64,000 nt of DNA from the NCBI GenBank assembly GCA_963724945.1, contig CAVRWL010000003.1, positions 1,426,001 to 1,490,000 on the forward strand, read 5' to 3'. The notes beneath the pieces were generated by a model. The model ran no database searches, was not told the DNA's origin, and was given only the letters and a program-made list of their open reading frames with translations. Made by a program: the position numbers and the translations under genes. Position 1 is the first letter of the stretch, and the number at the start of each line of letters is the position of its first letter. The stretch is from Hyphomicrobium_A sp963724945 (GTDB taxonomy: Bacteria > Pseudomonadota > Alphaproteobacteria > Rhizobiales > Hyphomicrobiaceae). Positions 34,354 through 43,050 of this stretch are shown piece after piece.

Positions 34354-35181
34354 ATGGATTTCCGTGGCCAATTCGCCGTCAAGCCCGGCTTTAAGCTCGC
34401 CAAGATCGATCCCGGCACTCACGGCCCGCACGCCGACGAGGACGCGGCCGGGGCGGATCTCGCGGCCTACAAGGAAAAGATCTCGAAGCTGCAACGCACG
34501 CTCTACGGCGACCGCGGCAAGGCGCTTTTAATCGTTCTGCAAGGCATCGACGGCGCCGGCAAGGACGGCACCTGCTGGCACGTGATCAGCGCCATGGACC
34601 CGCAGGGCGTCAAGGTCACGGGCGTCAAGCAGCCGACGCCGGAGGAGCTCGCGCACGATTTCCTCTGGCGCATTCACCCGCACGCGCCGGCCAAGGGCGA
34701 GATCGCCGTGTTTAATCGTTCCCACTACGAGGACGTGCTCATCGCGCGCGTGCACGAGCTGGTACCCAAGCCCATGTGGGAGGCGCGCTACGAGATCATC
34801 AATCAGTGGGAGCGGCTGCTGGCCGAGCAGAACGCCACCACCATCCTCAAGTTCTTTCTCTACATTTCCAAAGAGGAGCAGATCGAGCGTTTCAGGCGCC
34901 GCCTCGACGACCCCGCGCGCCAGTGGAAGATCTCCAAGGCCGACTACACCGAGCGCGAGCGCTGGGACGATTACATCGCGGCGTTCGAGGCAGCCCTGAC
35001 GAAATGCTCAACGCCCTACGCGCCCTGGTACGTGATCCCATCGAACCACAAGTGGTTCCGCAACCTCGCGGTGTCGCAGATCATCGCCGATACGCTTCAA
35101 GACATGCACCCGCACTGGCCCAAGCCCACGGTCGATCTCGCCGAGATCCGCCGCCTCTATCACGGCGCGGAGGGGAAGTAG
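34354..35181 (+). CDS. ppk2: Polyphosphate kinase 2
   Basis: 275 residues from ATG 34354, which has GGAGG five bases upstream; ATGs at 34303/34312 would add up to 17 residues. PPK2 signatures are Walker A GIDGAGKDGT, the lid segment VFNRSHYEDVLIARVH and the FLYISKEEQIERFRRRLDDP helix, with YVIPSNHKWFRNL near the end. It transfers phosphate between polyphosphate and nucleotides (class I: NDP phosphorylation is the most likely by length). Cytoplasmic. It lies 76 bases after the VOC gene. Confidence 0.92.
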   Translation: MDFRGQFAVKPGFKLAKIDPGTHGPHADEDAAGADLAAYKEKISKLQRTLYGDRGKALLIVLQGIDGAGKDGTCWHVISAMDPQGVKVTGVKQPTPEELAHDFLWRIHPHAPAKGEIAVFNRSHYEDVLIARVHELVPKPMWEARYEIINQWERLLAEQNATTILKFFLYISKEEQIERFRRRLDDPARQWKISKADYTERERWDDYIAAFEAALTKCSTPYAPWYVIPSNHKWFRNLAVSQIIADTLQDMHPHWPKPTVDLAEIRRLYHGAEGK

Positions 35182-35188
35182 GCCGGAT

Positions 35189-35713
35189 CTAGCGCTGCTG
35201 CGCGACCTCGGCGATCGCGCGCAGATCTGTTGCGACGTCGGGATAGCGCGCCGCCAGCTTTGCGAGATCTCCAGCCTCTACATCAGCCGGGAGCACGCCC
35301 GGCCACTCGGTGCTGCCGCCGAGGAACCAACGGCGCGCGCCGATCACGCGCGCCGTGTGGAAGGTGTTGCCGGCGATGAAGAGCTGCACGCTCTGCCCGT
35401 TCGCGAGGTCGGGCCCAACCACAACCCTCCGGGCGGCGCCTACCTGGGGCAGCAGCAGCAGCTCCAGGGGGTCGCCGAGATAGTAATGGTAGAGCTGATC
35501 ATTGCGGATGCGGTGCAGGTGGACCGGCGCATTGGGCGTCACCATGAAGTAAAGCGCCGAGCCTAAAGGGCGTCCGTCGGCGAACGGCTGAGGCAGACCA
35601 TCCGGCGCGATCGGCAGACCGCTGCGATACGTCTCCCGCACGTAGCCGCAGGTGGGGTGCGGCTCCAGCTGCAGAAGCGCGCGGATTTCCTCGGCCGTCA
35701 TCTCGCCGATCAT
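35189..35713 (-). CDS. Cupin-5 (DUF985) protein
   Basis: 174 residues. Cupin core: PVHLHRIRNDQLYHYYLGDPLEL carries the metal-binding His cluster and GNTFHTARVIGARRWFLGGST the second motif. DUF985 proteins are single-domain cupins of unknown substrate, sometimes called sugar-epimerase-like. ATG 35713 has GAGGGTGA upstream; the GTG at 35722 is an alternative. It converges with ppk2, with only seven bases between the stops. Confidence 0.86.
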   Translation of the reverse strand: MIGEMTAEEIRALLQLEPHPTCGYVRETYRSGLPIAPDGLPQPFADGRPLGSALYFMVTPNAPVHLHRIRNDQLYHYYLGDPLELLLLPQVGAARRVVVGPDLANGQSVQLFIAGNTFHTARVIGARRWFLGGSTEWPGVLPADVEAGDLAKLAARYPDVATDLRAIAEVAQQR

Positions 35714-35887
35714 GGGCGTCACCCTCGTTGCTGCTCACTCGCAAGATGCCGGCCCGATCTATAGCATCTTCGTAGCGTTGTGATTTGCGGATCGGGCTTG
35801 CTCGTCACGCGATTTGGGCCAGTGATGAACCTGCTAGGTATGACGTCAAACCGACGCCGGGGCGAAGCTTTGAGCGAGTGAGCACCA

Positions 35888-37492
35888 ATGATTGCTTATT
35901 TCCAGATCGCACTCTGTCTGCTTGCGGCCATTGCGGCGGTCGGGGTCGCGGCAAACCGGCTGCACATCCCCCCTTCGATATTCCTTGTTCTCGCCGGCCT
36001 CGCTCTCGCTCTGGTGCCGGGTCTTCCGCCGCTGCAGTTGATGCCCGAGCTCGTGCTGCTGCTGGTGCTCCCGCCCATCATCTACTCGGCCGGCGTCTCC
36101 ATGAGCTGGCGCGAGTTCCGCTTCAATCTGCGCCCCATCGCGCTTCTGGCCATCGGCTGCGTGGTCTTCACGACGTGCGCGGTCGCAGCCAGCGTGCACT
36201 GGCTCCTGGGCTGGCCTTGGCCTGTAGGTTTCGTTCTTGGCGCCATCGTTGCGCCGCCGGACGTCGTCGCACCGCTCGCCATCGCGAGGCGGTTGGGACT
36301 GCCGCGCCGGCTGCGCGTCATTCTCGAAGGCGAAGGCCTCGCGAACGACGCCACGGCTCTCGTCCTCTACCGGTTTGCCGTCATCGCCGTCAGCACGGGC
36401 GCGTTTTCGCTCGGCGAGGCCGCGGAGCGGTTCGGATTGATCCTGGTGGGCGAGCTCGCGTACGGGATCGGCGTCGGCTGGCTCATGCTGCGTCTTCGCC
36501 GTCTCGCCGGCGATCAGCGCGTCGAGATTTTGCTGTCGCTGCTGACGCCCTATATCGCCTACTGGCTTCCGGAGGTGCTCGGAGGCTCGGGCGTGCTCGC
36601 GACCGTCGCCGCGGGACTATACGTCAGCTGGAATGGACCGCGTCTGATCTCGGCAGCCACGCGATTGCAGGGGATCTTCTTCTGGGATTTCGCCCTCTAC
36701 CTCATCGAAGGCCTGCTCTTCCTGCTCACGGGCCTGCAAGCGCGTACGATACTCGAAGGCCCGCACGGGTTTGCGTACAGCGACCTCCTCGTCGCCGGGT
36801 CGCTTACGGTCGTCGTCATCATCCTGGCGCGGTTCATATGGATTTATCCGGCGACCTACCTGCCGCGCTGGCTCAGCCAGTCGCTCGCGCGCCGCGATCC
36901 CTCGCCCCGATGGCAAGCGCCGTTCATTATTGCATTCACCGGTATCCGCGGCGTGGTCTCGCTCGCAGCCGCGCTCGCAATTCCACTTTTCACCTCTGCG
37001 GGCGCGCCGTTTCCCGAGCGCAACATGATTCTCGCCGTGACCTTCGTCGTGATCATCGTCACGCTGGTGGGGCAAGGGCTGCTGCTGCCCACCGTCATCA
37101 AGAAGCTCGGCCTGGCTCAATCGGTTGCAAACGAGCTGGAGGATGAGCGCGTCGATGCCCTCTCGACGCGGAGCGGAGCCGTGCGCGCAGCTCTTGCGCG
37201 GCTGGAGGAGCTGGCCGAGGAGCGGCGGCTGCCGGCCGACCTCCTCGAAGGTCTGAGGCAGCACAACGGCACCCGGCTGGCGCAATTGGAGCGGGCGCAG
37301 AAGGAAATGGAGTGGTCGCAGCTGACCGATGAGGTCGCTCTCGAGCTTATCGAGGCCGAGCGACGGCAGATCAACGATGCGCTGCGCGACGGCAGCATTC
37401 GCGACGAATCGCGCCGCCGCGTCGAGCGCGAGCTCGACTTGCGCGAGGCTCAGATCAAGCAGGGCTTCGGGATCGACGGAGCCGGCGTGTAA
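35888..37492 (+). CDS. CPA1-family Na+/H+ antiporter
   Basis: 534 residues with 12-13 helices followed by a ~120-residue cytosolic helical tail (from about 405, EDERVDALSTRSGAVRAALARLEELAEERR). The ion-binding region is GAIVAPPDVVAPLAI with the following LEGEGLANDATALVLYR; the ND/DD arrangement (ND in LANDAT) is the electroneutral CPA1 NhaP/NHE type. Conserved FTGIRGVVSLAAALAIP occurs late. It exchanges sodium or potassium for protons in the inner membrane. Confidence 0.9.
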   Translation: MIAYFQIALCLLAAIAAVGVAANRLHIPPSIFLVLAGLALALVPGLPPLQLMPELVLLLVLPPIIYSAGVSMSWREFRFNLRPIALLAIGCVVFTTCAVAASVHWLLGWPWPVGFVLGAIVAPPDVVAPLAIARRLGLPRRLRVILEGEGLANDATALVLYRFAVIAVSTGAFSLGEAAERFGLILVGELAYGIGVGWLMLRLRRLAGDQRVEILLSLLTPYIAYWLPEVLGGSGVLATVAAGLYVSWNGPRLISAATRLQGIFFWDFALYLIEGLLFLLTGLQARTILEGPHGFAYSDLLVAGSLTVVVIILARFIWIYPATYLPRWLSQSLARRDPSPRWQAPFIIAFTGIRGVVSLAAALAIPLFTSAGAPFPERNMILAVTFVVIIVTLVGQGLLLPTVIKKLGLAQSVANELEDERVDALSTRSGAVRAALARLEELAEERRLPADLLEGLRQHNGTRLAQLERAQKEMEWSQLTDEVALELIEAERRQINDALRDGSIRDESRRRVERELDLREAQIKQGFGIDGAGV

Positions 37493-37516
37493 GGGGCGGC
37501 GTCGCCCGGATAGCGA

Positions 37517-37593
37517 TGGTAGCGGGACCCGGACTTGAACCGGGGACCTACGGATTATGATTCCGCCGCTCTAACCAACTGAGCTATCCCGCC
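37517..37593 (-). tRNA. tRNA-Met (anticodon CAT)
   Basis: 77 nt including an encoded CCA. Acceptor stem GGCGGGA / TCCCGCT, D-arm GCTCAGTTGGTTAGAGC, anticodon arm GCGGA-ATCATAA-TCCGT with anticodon CAT, T-arm CCCGG-TTCAAGT-CCGGG. The loop and stems match elongator tRNA-Met of alphaproteobacteria; tRNA-Ile2 (CAT, lysidine-modified) is less likely. Confidence 0.93.
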
Positions 37594-37697
37594 ACACGCT
37601 GCGTCTATAAGGAGCGCGCTGCGAAACTGTCAAGGTCGCCGGTGCTCCTCTGGGCTGCTGTCTTCCGTCCTTGCCAGCGTCACGCTTGCGGAAGCTG

Positions 37698-37784
37698 GCG
37701 TGGGTCCCGCTCTTCAGCGGGATGACGTTGAATGGAGGCAACGCCTCGTCACCCCTCTAACGTCATCCCGGCGCAGGCCGGGAC
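37698..37784. repeat. Palindromic intergenic repeat, copy 2
   Basis: Same unit as 17307-17400: GCGTGGGTCCCGCT-CTTC-AGCGGGATGACG, spacer of 32 bases, then CGTCATCCCGGC-GCAG-GCCGGGAC. Relative to copy 1 the stem pair C-G became T-A, a compensatory change that keeps the first hairpin. It lies upstream of the tRNA-Met gene and downstream of pmtA. Confidence 0.85.
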
Positions 37785-37842
37785 TCTCCGCCTGCCGTGA
37801 TCTTCGCGGTTGACGAAGCGCGACTGCGCATCGGGCGCCGTC

Positions 37843-38571
37843 TTATGCGGCTCTGGTTTGCCGCCCCGCGTCCTCGCGCTTCTTGAAGCGCAGCATCGTG
37901 AAGAGCCCGAGGGGCCGCAGCGACTTGCGTTCCACCAGCTGCAGGTCATCGCAGATCGTCACGCGCGAGACGTCGAACACCGAGCGCCAGCCGATGCGGT
38001 CGGCGAACGGCGCCATGCGCCGCTCCACCCAGCCGCGCATGCCCTCGCGCTGGCTGAAGTGGTTGACCAGCATCACCTCGCCGCCGGGCTTGGTCACGCG
38101 CGAGAGCTCGCGCATCACTTGCTCCGGCTCCGGCACGACCGTCATCACGTACATGGCGACGACGGTGTCGAAGGCGGCATCGGGAAAGCGCAGATCGCCG
38201 GCGTCCATCTCGTGCAGGCCGGTCACGTGGTCGAGGGCGCCCGTGGCGACGCGCTCGCGCGCCTTCTCCAGCATCTCCGGCGACAGGTCGACGCCGACGA
38301 TCTCCAGGTGGTCCTCATAGTCGGGCAGCGACAGTCCGGTGCCGACGCCGACCTCGAGCAGACGCCCTTCGCGCGCGTTGAGCACCTCAACAGCGTGCCG
38401 GCGCCCCTCGCGGGCGACGAGGCCGAAGGTGTAGTCGTAGACCGGCGCCCAGCGGCGGTAGGCGTCGAGCACGGCGCTCTCTTCGATGCGGCCGATGCCG
38501 ACGATGCGCCCCTGCACGCGCTCCAAGAGCGCTGGCTGGCGGCGGTCCTCGGTATCCGACAGTGACTTCAT
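37843..38571 (-). CDS. pmtA: PmtA-like phospholipid N-methyltransferase
   Basis: 242 residues, class I SAM methyltransferase. Motif I is LEVGVGTGLSLP, post-I VGVDLSPEMLEKARERV, and the C-terminal segment is VNHFSQREGMRGWVERRMAPFADRIGW (read in two parts). The N-terminal YRRWAPVYDYTFG and these late motifs fit the rhizobial/Rhodobacter PmtA that methylates phosphatidylethanolamine to phosphatidylcholine at the membrane. UbiE-type quinone methyltransferase is the main alternative. Confidence 0.82.
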   Translation of the reverse strand: MKSLSDTEDRRQPALLERVQGRIVGIGRIEESAVLDAYRRWAPVYDYTFGLVAREGRRHAVEVLNAREGRLLEVGVGTGLSLPDYEDHLEIVGVDLSPEMLEKARERVATGALDHVTGLHEMDAGDLRFPDAAFDTVVAMYVMTVVPEPEQVMRELSRVTKPGGEVMLVNHFSQREGMRGWVERRMAPFADRIGWRSVFDVSRVTICDDLQLVERKSLRPLGLFTMLRFKKREDAGRQTRAA

Positions 38572-38656
38572 TTGGGTACTCGCTCCTCTGCCGACGCGGC
38601 CCGAAGCCTCGCAAATCTGCGCTCTCTCTGCGATATGAAGGCCGGCATCGTCACTC

Positions 38657-39874
38657 TCAACCCATCGTCGGCGCGGCGTGCTCTAAGCGCTCGGCCTGGC
38701 GCACAAATGTGTGCGCGATGAAGCCGCCCCCGAGCACACGGGCCTCGGTCGAGCCGTCCGCGTAGAACACGCAAGCTTGCCCCGCCGCGACACCGTTCTC
38801 GCCATCTCTTAGCACAACGCGCACCGTTCCGTCCGCATCGGCAAACACCGTTGCCGGCTGCGGAGGCTGCGAGGAGCGGACACGAACGTGGACACCGAGC
38901 CCGTCGGCGGCCGCGGCCGCGAAGGGCTCGTCTCCCAGCCAGTTGGTGTTCTTAAGGAGAAGACCTTTGGTGCGCAAGCTTTCGCGCGGGCCCACAACGA
39001 CCTCGTTCTTCTCCGCGTCGAGGCGGATGACATACAGCGGCTCGGGTCCGGGAATCTTGAGGCCGCGCCGCTGGCCGATCGTATAGTTGATGATGCCGTC
39101 GTGGCGGCCGAGCCGGCGCCCGTCCACGTGGACGATGTCGCCGGGCTGCAAGGCGCCGGGCTTCAAGCGCTCGATGACGCTCGCATAGCGCCCCGTCGGC
39201 ACGAAGCAAATGTCCTGGCTGTCGGCCTTTTCCGCCACGGGGAGGGCAAGCTCGTGCGCAAGCGCGCGCACGTCGGCCTTGCGCATGCCGCCGAGCGGGA
39301 AGCAAAGGTGGCGCAGCTGGGCAGGCGTGGTGGCAAACAGGAAATAGCTCTGGTCGCGCTCGGCGTCGGCGGCGCGCAACAGCTCGGGGCCGTGGGCGCC
39401 GTCGCGGCGTTGGATGTAGTGGCCGGTCGCCAGCACGTCGGCGCCGAGATCCTTGGCCGTCTCCAACAGATCGCGGAACTTGATCTGCTGATTGCAGGTG
39501 ACGCACGGGATCGGCGTCTCGCCGGCGACGTAGCTGTCCGCGAAGCTCTCCATCACCGCCTTGGCGAACCGGCGCTCGTAGTCGAGCACGTAGTGGGGAA
39601 TGGCGAGCGTATCGGCAACGCGGCGCGCGTCGTGAATGTCCTGGCCTGCGCAGCAGCTGCCCTTCTTTCCCGTCGCCGCGCCGTGATCGTAGAGCTGCAG
39701 GGTGATGCCGATGACGTCGTGGCCGGCCCGCGCCAGGAGTGCGGCGGCAACCGAGGAATCGACGCCCCCCGACATTGCGACGACGACGCGCATGCGCCCT
39801 TTATCCGTGCGGGGCGCGCGCGCGGTGTCCGGGGCGTTGCAAAACGAGTTCGTAACCACGTGCTGATGCGCCAT
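38657..39874 (-). CDS. mnmA: tRNA 2-thiouridylase MnmA
   Basis: 405 residues. PP-loop ATPase signature AMSGGVDSSVAA; catalytic cysteine motifs PCVTCNQ (first) and the later cysteine in DSQDICFVPTG form the persulfide/disulfide pair. It installs sulfur at the wobble uridine of tRNA-Lys/Glu/Gln. The ATG at 39874 has GAGG five bases upstream and gives a 27-residue N-terminal extension before MRVVVAMSGG; ATG 39793 is possible. Confidence 0.94.
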   Translation of the reverse strand: MAHQHVVTNSFCNAPDTARAPRTDKGRMRVVVAMSGGVDSSVAAALLARAGHDVIGITLQLYDHGAATGKKGSCCAGQDIHDARRVADTLAIPHYVLDYERRFAKAVMESFADSYVAGETPIPCVTCNQQIKFRDLLETAKDLGADVLATGHYIQRRDGAHGPELLRAADAERDQSYFLFATTPAQLRHLCFPLGGMRKADVRALAHELALPVAEKADSQDICFVPTGRYASVIERLKPGALQPGDIVHVDGRRLGRHDGIINYTIGQRRGLKIPGPEPLYVIRLDAEKNEVVVGPRESLRTKGLLLKNTNWLGDEPFAAAAADGLGVHVRVRSSQPPQPATVFADADGTVRVVLRDGENGVAAGQACVFYADGSTEARVLGGGFIAHTFVRQAERLEHAAPTMG

Positions 39875-40189
39875 TAAGCCTCAACGAACCGGTCTCGGCC
39901 TGCCGCCCACAAGGCAACGGCCGATCTTCGCCGGACCGGTCGATGGGCCCCGCGCTTTGGGCAAACTTAGGGCCGGGACGGTATCTGACGCAAGTCGCGG
40001 GCGGATTGGGGCCCGGCGCGCGAGGATCGCTGAAAATGGGGCGTGGGCTGCCCGTCTTGCATAAACGTTAACGGCTTGAATCGCGCGCCCCCTGCCCCCA
40101 TTTATGTTATGTTTACTCAATAACTTAGGCCAGTCTTAATCGTGTTGGTTTATCGAGGATGGCTGGTCAGTGAGTGTGTAACGAGTACC
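39875..40189 (+). promoter_or_regulatory. sciP upstream region with CtrA box and GANTC site
   Basis: 315 bases without a gene. It contains TTAG-N7-TTAA at 40125-40139, one mismatch from the CtrA consensus TTAA-N7-TTAA, 51 bases before the sciP start. A GAATC site (40078-40082) matches the CcrM methylation target GANTC, and GTTAAC lies at 40067-40072. This arrangement indicates cell-cycle control of sciP by CtrA and possibly by methylation. Confidence 0.6.
40125..40139 (+). promoter_or_regulatory. CtrA box upstream of sciP
   Basis: TTAGGCCAGTCTTAA: half sites TTAG and TTAA with the diagnostic 7-base spacing. In Caulobacter sciP is CtrA-activated, so the position fits. Confidence 0.65.
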
Positions 40190-40468
40190 ATGACCGAACA
40201 ACAGATGAGGGCGCGGGTGCGCTACGTCATCGGGCCCGATGGAAGCCCGCTGACGGTTGCCGATCTCCCGCCCAAGGACACGAAGCGTTGGGTGATCCGC
40301 CGCAAGGCGGAGGTGGTTGCCGCCGTGCGCGGCGGCTTGCTCTCAATCGAGGAGGCTTGCGACCGTTATAAGCTGACGGTCGACGAGTTCCTGTCCTGGC
40401 AGCGTTCGATCGACAAGCACGGGCTGCCCGGGCTGCGCGCGACGCGGATCCAGGAGTACCGCGACTAG
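40190..40468 (+). CDS. sciP: CtrA inhibitor protein SciP (DUF1153)
   Basis: 92 residues from ATG 40190. The DUF1153 family is clearly recognisable: VRYVIGPDGSPLTVADLPP, RWVIRRKAEVVAAVRGGLLS, and the helix-turn-helix EEACDRYKLTVDEFLSWQ. SciP binds CtrA at target promoters and blocks RNA polymerase recruitment in G1 swarmer cells. The 16 in-frame residues upstream of this ATG have no family support. A strong terminator follows at 40503. ctrA itself lies 1.8 kb downstream. Confidence 0.95.
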   Translation: MTEQQMRARVRYVIGPDGSPLTVADLPPKDTKRWVIRRKAEVVAAVRGGLLSIEEACDRYKLTVDEFLSWQRSIDKHGLPGLRATRIQEYRD

Positions 40469-40502
40469 AGCAGGAGCGTCTCACTGCGGAGCGGCTTGAT
40501 GG

Positions 40503-40528
40503 GCGGCGCCAGCGTGCGCCGCTTTTTT
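40503..40528 (+). terminator. Intrinsic terminator of sciP
   Basis: GCGGCGC, 6-base loop CAGCGT, GCGCCGC, then TTTTTT (40523-40528). A textbook rho-independent terminator 34 bases after the stop. Confidence 0.9.
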
Positions 40529-40538
40529 GCGTCTGGCG

Positions 40539-41090
40539 CTACGTGGCGCGCCCCTTCTTGGGCCGCGATTTCCAGGTGCCTGGGTCCTCGTGCGGCTGGG
40601 GCGTGCGCGGTGCCCAGCCCTTATCGGCTTTGGCACAGCCTATGGCGCCGGCCGCCCAGCGGCGCACGTCCTGCTCCATGGCTTTCGCCACAGGCTCGGG
40701 AAGCTGGAGGTTTTCGATGGTGAGCGCAGAGGCCTCTCCATCCGGCGTGATGACGATGCGGAAGGCGCGGACGCCGCGCGGGTTCTCCGAGGTGCGGTCG
40801 CGCTCATGAATGACGATCTCGGCCTTCCCGCCGTGCTCGGGCGGCTCGGCCTCGGCGTGATAGATGTAGTTCGCCTTGAGTGGGCCGCCCGTTCCAAACC
40901 AGCACGTGAGGGCACCGCGGGCGACGCGGGCGTAGATGTCGGTTGGCGGTCCAACCACCGGCGACGGGCTCAAGGCGGCGGCGATGTCGGGCAGCGAGGG
41001 GAGCGACGGCAGGGATTGGCCGGAGCATCCAGCGACGAGGAGGCTCGCCGCGGCGCTGCAGCTGGCGCTGATGAGGCCCGATCGCAGCAT
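40539..41090 (-). CDS. Conserved lipoprotein, unknown function
   Basis: 183 residues. The lipobox is LLVAGC, giving a lipidated mature protein starting CSGQSLPSLPSLPDI, followed by a ~100-residue domain (YARVARGALTCWFGTGGPLKANYIYHAEAEP in two parts; FRIVITPDGEASALTIENLQLP) and a Lys/Arg-rich end. I know no function. It lies between sciP and fliJ in the same neighbourhood as ctrA. 136 bases separate it from the corrected end of fliJ, so it could be co-transcribed with fliJ. Confidence 0.75.
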   Translation of the reverse strand: MLRSGLISASCSAAASLLVAGCSGQSLPSLPSLPDIAAALSPSPVVGPPTDIYARVARGALTCWFGTGGPLKANYIYHAEAEPPEHGGKAEIVIHERDRTSENPRGVRAFRIVITPDGEASALTIENLQLPEPVAKAMEQDVRRWAAGAIGCAKADKGWAPRTPQPHEDPGTWKSRPKKGRAT

Positions 41091-41226
41091 TCTCTTCGTT
41101 CAATCAATGCGGCGTGCCAAACCGCCAAGGCTCCCTTATGTCCGCTTGGTTGCACGGGCTTGAAATGAAAACAAGGCAATCCCGCCTGAGGCGCGTTGCG
41201 CATCCTAGGCGGGAGCCGGCGGGGTC

Positions 41227-41608
41227 TCAGCGCAGGGCGATGCTCGAGGAACGGTCGCCGCGGCGGCGGCCGCGCAACTCGGTGCGAGCGCCCGGGCGCG
41301 TCGGCGCGGGCCACCTGCTCAAGCGCCTCGTCGCGCTCGCGCTGGGCGGCTTCGAGCTTGGCTTTGAGGCCGTCGGCGGAGGCGCGCAGGTTGTCGCGGC
41401 GCTGGCTCGCCGACTTGGCGAAGGTCGAATAGGCGAAATGCCCCGGATCCTTGACCCCGGTGCGGGCCTCTTCGGCCGCGATCTGGCGGTCGAGATCGGC
41501 GGCCATACCCTCGAACTCATGGATCATATGCTCAAGGTCGGCGACCTTGCGCGCCTTTTCGTCCGCCTCAAAGCGCTTCAGCCTCAGCGCCAATTCCCGT
41601 GCCTTCAT
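41227..41608 (-). CDS. fliJ: Flagellar export chaperone-like FliJ (3' end frameshifted)
   Basis: The N-terminal ~100 residues are typical rhizobial FliJ: MKARELALRLKRFEADEKAR, a long antiparallel coiled coil with GVKDPGHFAYSTFAKSA in the turn. After DEALEQVARAD the raw frame runs ~110 more codons over the next gene with atypical composition, whereas the +1 frame ends soon as RGRRRGDRSSSIALR and stop at 41227. The 382-base span is one above a multiple of three, so a single extra base near 41290-41305 is the simplest explanation; the corrected protein is 126 residues. FliJ escorts unladen export chaperones and couples to FliI ATPase. Confidence 0.75.
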
Positions 41609-42279
41609 GGTTCAATACCCCGGAATCATTTGCACTCGTTAGGGCTACAAACAAGATCCGTGCCAACGGTGCATGGTCATCCCTCGCGTCCCACCGCTCG
41701 CTCCGCCCGCGCTCGGCGCCAACCTGCCTTGCGGCCCGTTTCGCCGTTCGCACCAAATCTGACATGCGGCCATTAAGTTGCGGTAAAGCAACGCAAAGCT
41801 CATTCTCTAGAGATTAAGCCTAATACCGTCCAAAAAATGGCCGACGGCCTCTAGGGCGGCGCGGCGAATTCTGTTACCTCTTAATTCGTTGGCGCTTTGG
41901 GCTCGACCGGCGCATCTCCTGGCGGGGAATTGGGGCTTCCCGGCCAGGTTGCGTGGGCGTCGGGAGGGTCCGCGGGTTCTCAGGGCATAAGCTCAAATTC
42001 CATGTGGTGTTAACGCGGTCGCCGAGGCCGCGATAGCTGCCCTTTTGGGCGGCTAAAGGCCTCGTTTGCGCCCTGCGGTTAAGGAATGCGTTGCCTTGCC
42101 TGAAGCCCGCTGAATGCCGCTTGCGTCCGGTTCGTTAGACTGTTGGGTCGAAGCGAAAGACTTAATTAGGGTTTGTTAACTTTCGGTCGGTAGTTTCCTA
42201 ACGATAACTTAGCTCGAAGGGATGCGGGCGATCCCTTTGTCATCGGCAGCGGCGGGGCTGGAAGGCGAGAGGAACGATC
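41609..42279. promoter_or_regulatory. 671-base regulatory gap between fliJ and ctrA
   Basis: No gene is visible. It contains several TTAA-type half sites. One is TTAA-N7-TAAA at 41773-41787 on the fliJ side. On the ctrA side there is CTAA-N7-TTAG at 42198-42212, 68 bases before the ctrA ATG, plus TTAATTAGG and GTTAAC around 42162-42180. These are candidate CtrA autoregulatory sites, each with one or two mismatches. No GANTC methylation site was found in the gap, unlike the Caulobacter ctrA P1 promoter. Confidence 0.45.
42198..42212 (+). promoter_or_regulatory. Candidate CtrA box in the ctrA promoter
   Basis: CTAACGATAACTTAG: CTAA-N7-TTAG, two mismatches from the consensus but with exact spacing, close upstream of ctrA. 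Confidence 0.4.
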
Positions 42280-42975
42280 ATGAGAGTTCTTTTGATCGAG
42301 GACGATAGCGCGACGGCGCAAAGCATCGAGCTGATGCTCCAGTCCGAAGGGTTCAACGTCTATACGACGGACCTGGGCGAGGAAGGCGTCGATCTCGGTA
42401 AGCTTTATGATTACGATATAATTCTACTCGACCTTAACCTGCCGGATATGTCGGGCTATGAGGTTTTGAAAACCTTGCGGGTGGCCAAGGTCGGAACCCC
42501 GATCCTCATCCTCTCCGGCCTCGCCGGCATCGAGGACAAGGTCAGAGGCTTGGGCTTCGGCGCCGACGACTACATGACGAAGCCGTTCCACAAGGACGAG
42601 CTCGTCGCCCGCATCCACGCCATCGTGCGACGCTCCAAGGGCCATGCGCAATCGGTCATCGAGACCGGCGATCTGCGCGTCAACCTCGACACCAAGACCG
42701 TCGACGTCAACGGCCAGCGCGTGCATCTGACCGGCAAGGAATATCAGATGCTGGAGCTGCTCTCGCTGCGCAAGGGCACGACGCTCACCAAAGAGATGTT
42801 CCTCAACCACCTCTACGGCGGCATGGACGAGCCCGAGCTGAAGATCATCGACGTTTTCATCTGCAAGCTCAGGAAGAAGCTGCAGGCTGCGACTGGCGGC
42901 CAGCACTACATCGAGACTGTCTGGGGACGCGGCTACGTGCTGCGTGATCCGGCCGACGACACGGTTGCCGCATAA
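42280..42975 (+). CDS. ctrA: Cell-cycle master response regulator CtrA
   Basis: 231 residues, OmpR/PhoB type. Receiver domain 1-115 with phospho-acceptor Asp51 (ILLDLNLPD), acidic pair in LLIEDDS and switch Lys in TKPFHKDEL. The winged helix ~130-225 includes LTGKEYQMLELLSLRKGTTL in the region that is nearly invariant among alphaproteobacterial CtrA. CtrA-P controls replication silencing, flagellar, chemotaxis and division genes. SD GAGAGGAA precedes the ATG. sciP and fliJ nearby form a compact cell-cycle/motility module. Confidence 0.97.
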   Translation: MRVLLIEDDSATAQSIELMLQSEGFNVYTTDLGEEGVDLGKLYDYDIILLDLNLPDMSGYEVLKTLRVAKVGTPILILSGLAGIEDKVRGLGFGADDYMTKPFHKDELVARIHAIVRRSKGHAQSVIETGDLRVNLDTKTVDVNGQRVHLTGKEYQMLELLSLRKGTTLTKEMFLNHLYGGMDEPELKIIDVFICKLRKKLQAATGGQHYIETVWGRGYVLRDPADDTVAA

Positions 42976-43008
42976 AGAGCGGCTTACCCGTCGTTGCGTA
43001 GCTGCGTC

Positions 43009-43030
43009 TCGGGGGCCTTCGGGCTCCCGA
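43009..43030 (+). terminator. Terminator hairpin between convergent ctrA and pfpI-like genes
   Basis: TCGGGGGCC / GGCTCCCGA stem (one G-T pair) with a 4-base loop, followed by TTGCTTTG. It lies between the two stop codons and could serve both directions. Confidence 0.5.
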
Positions 43031-43050
43031 TTGCTTTGGGGAGCAAATCC

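Noticed and set aside
37517..37593. tRNA-Met as integration site of a genomic island
   Set aside because: No integrase, direct repeat of the tRNA 3' end, or foreign-looking block was found on either side.
41609..42279. Caulobacter-like GANTC methylation control of the ctrA promoter
   Set aside because: No GANTC was found in this gap. Only imperfect TTAA half-site pairs are present.
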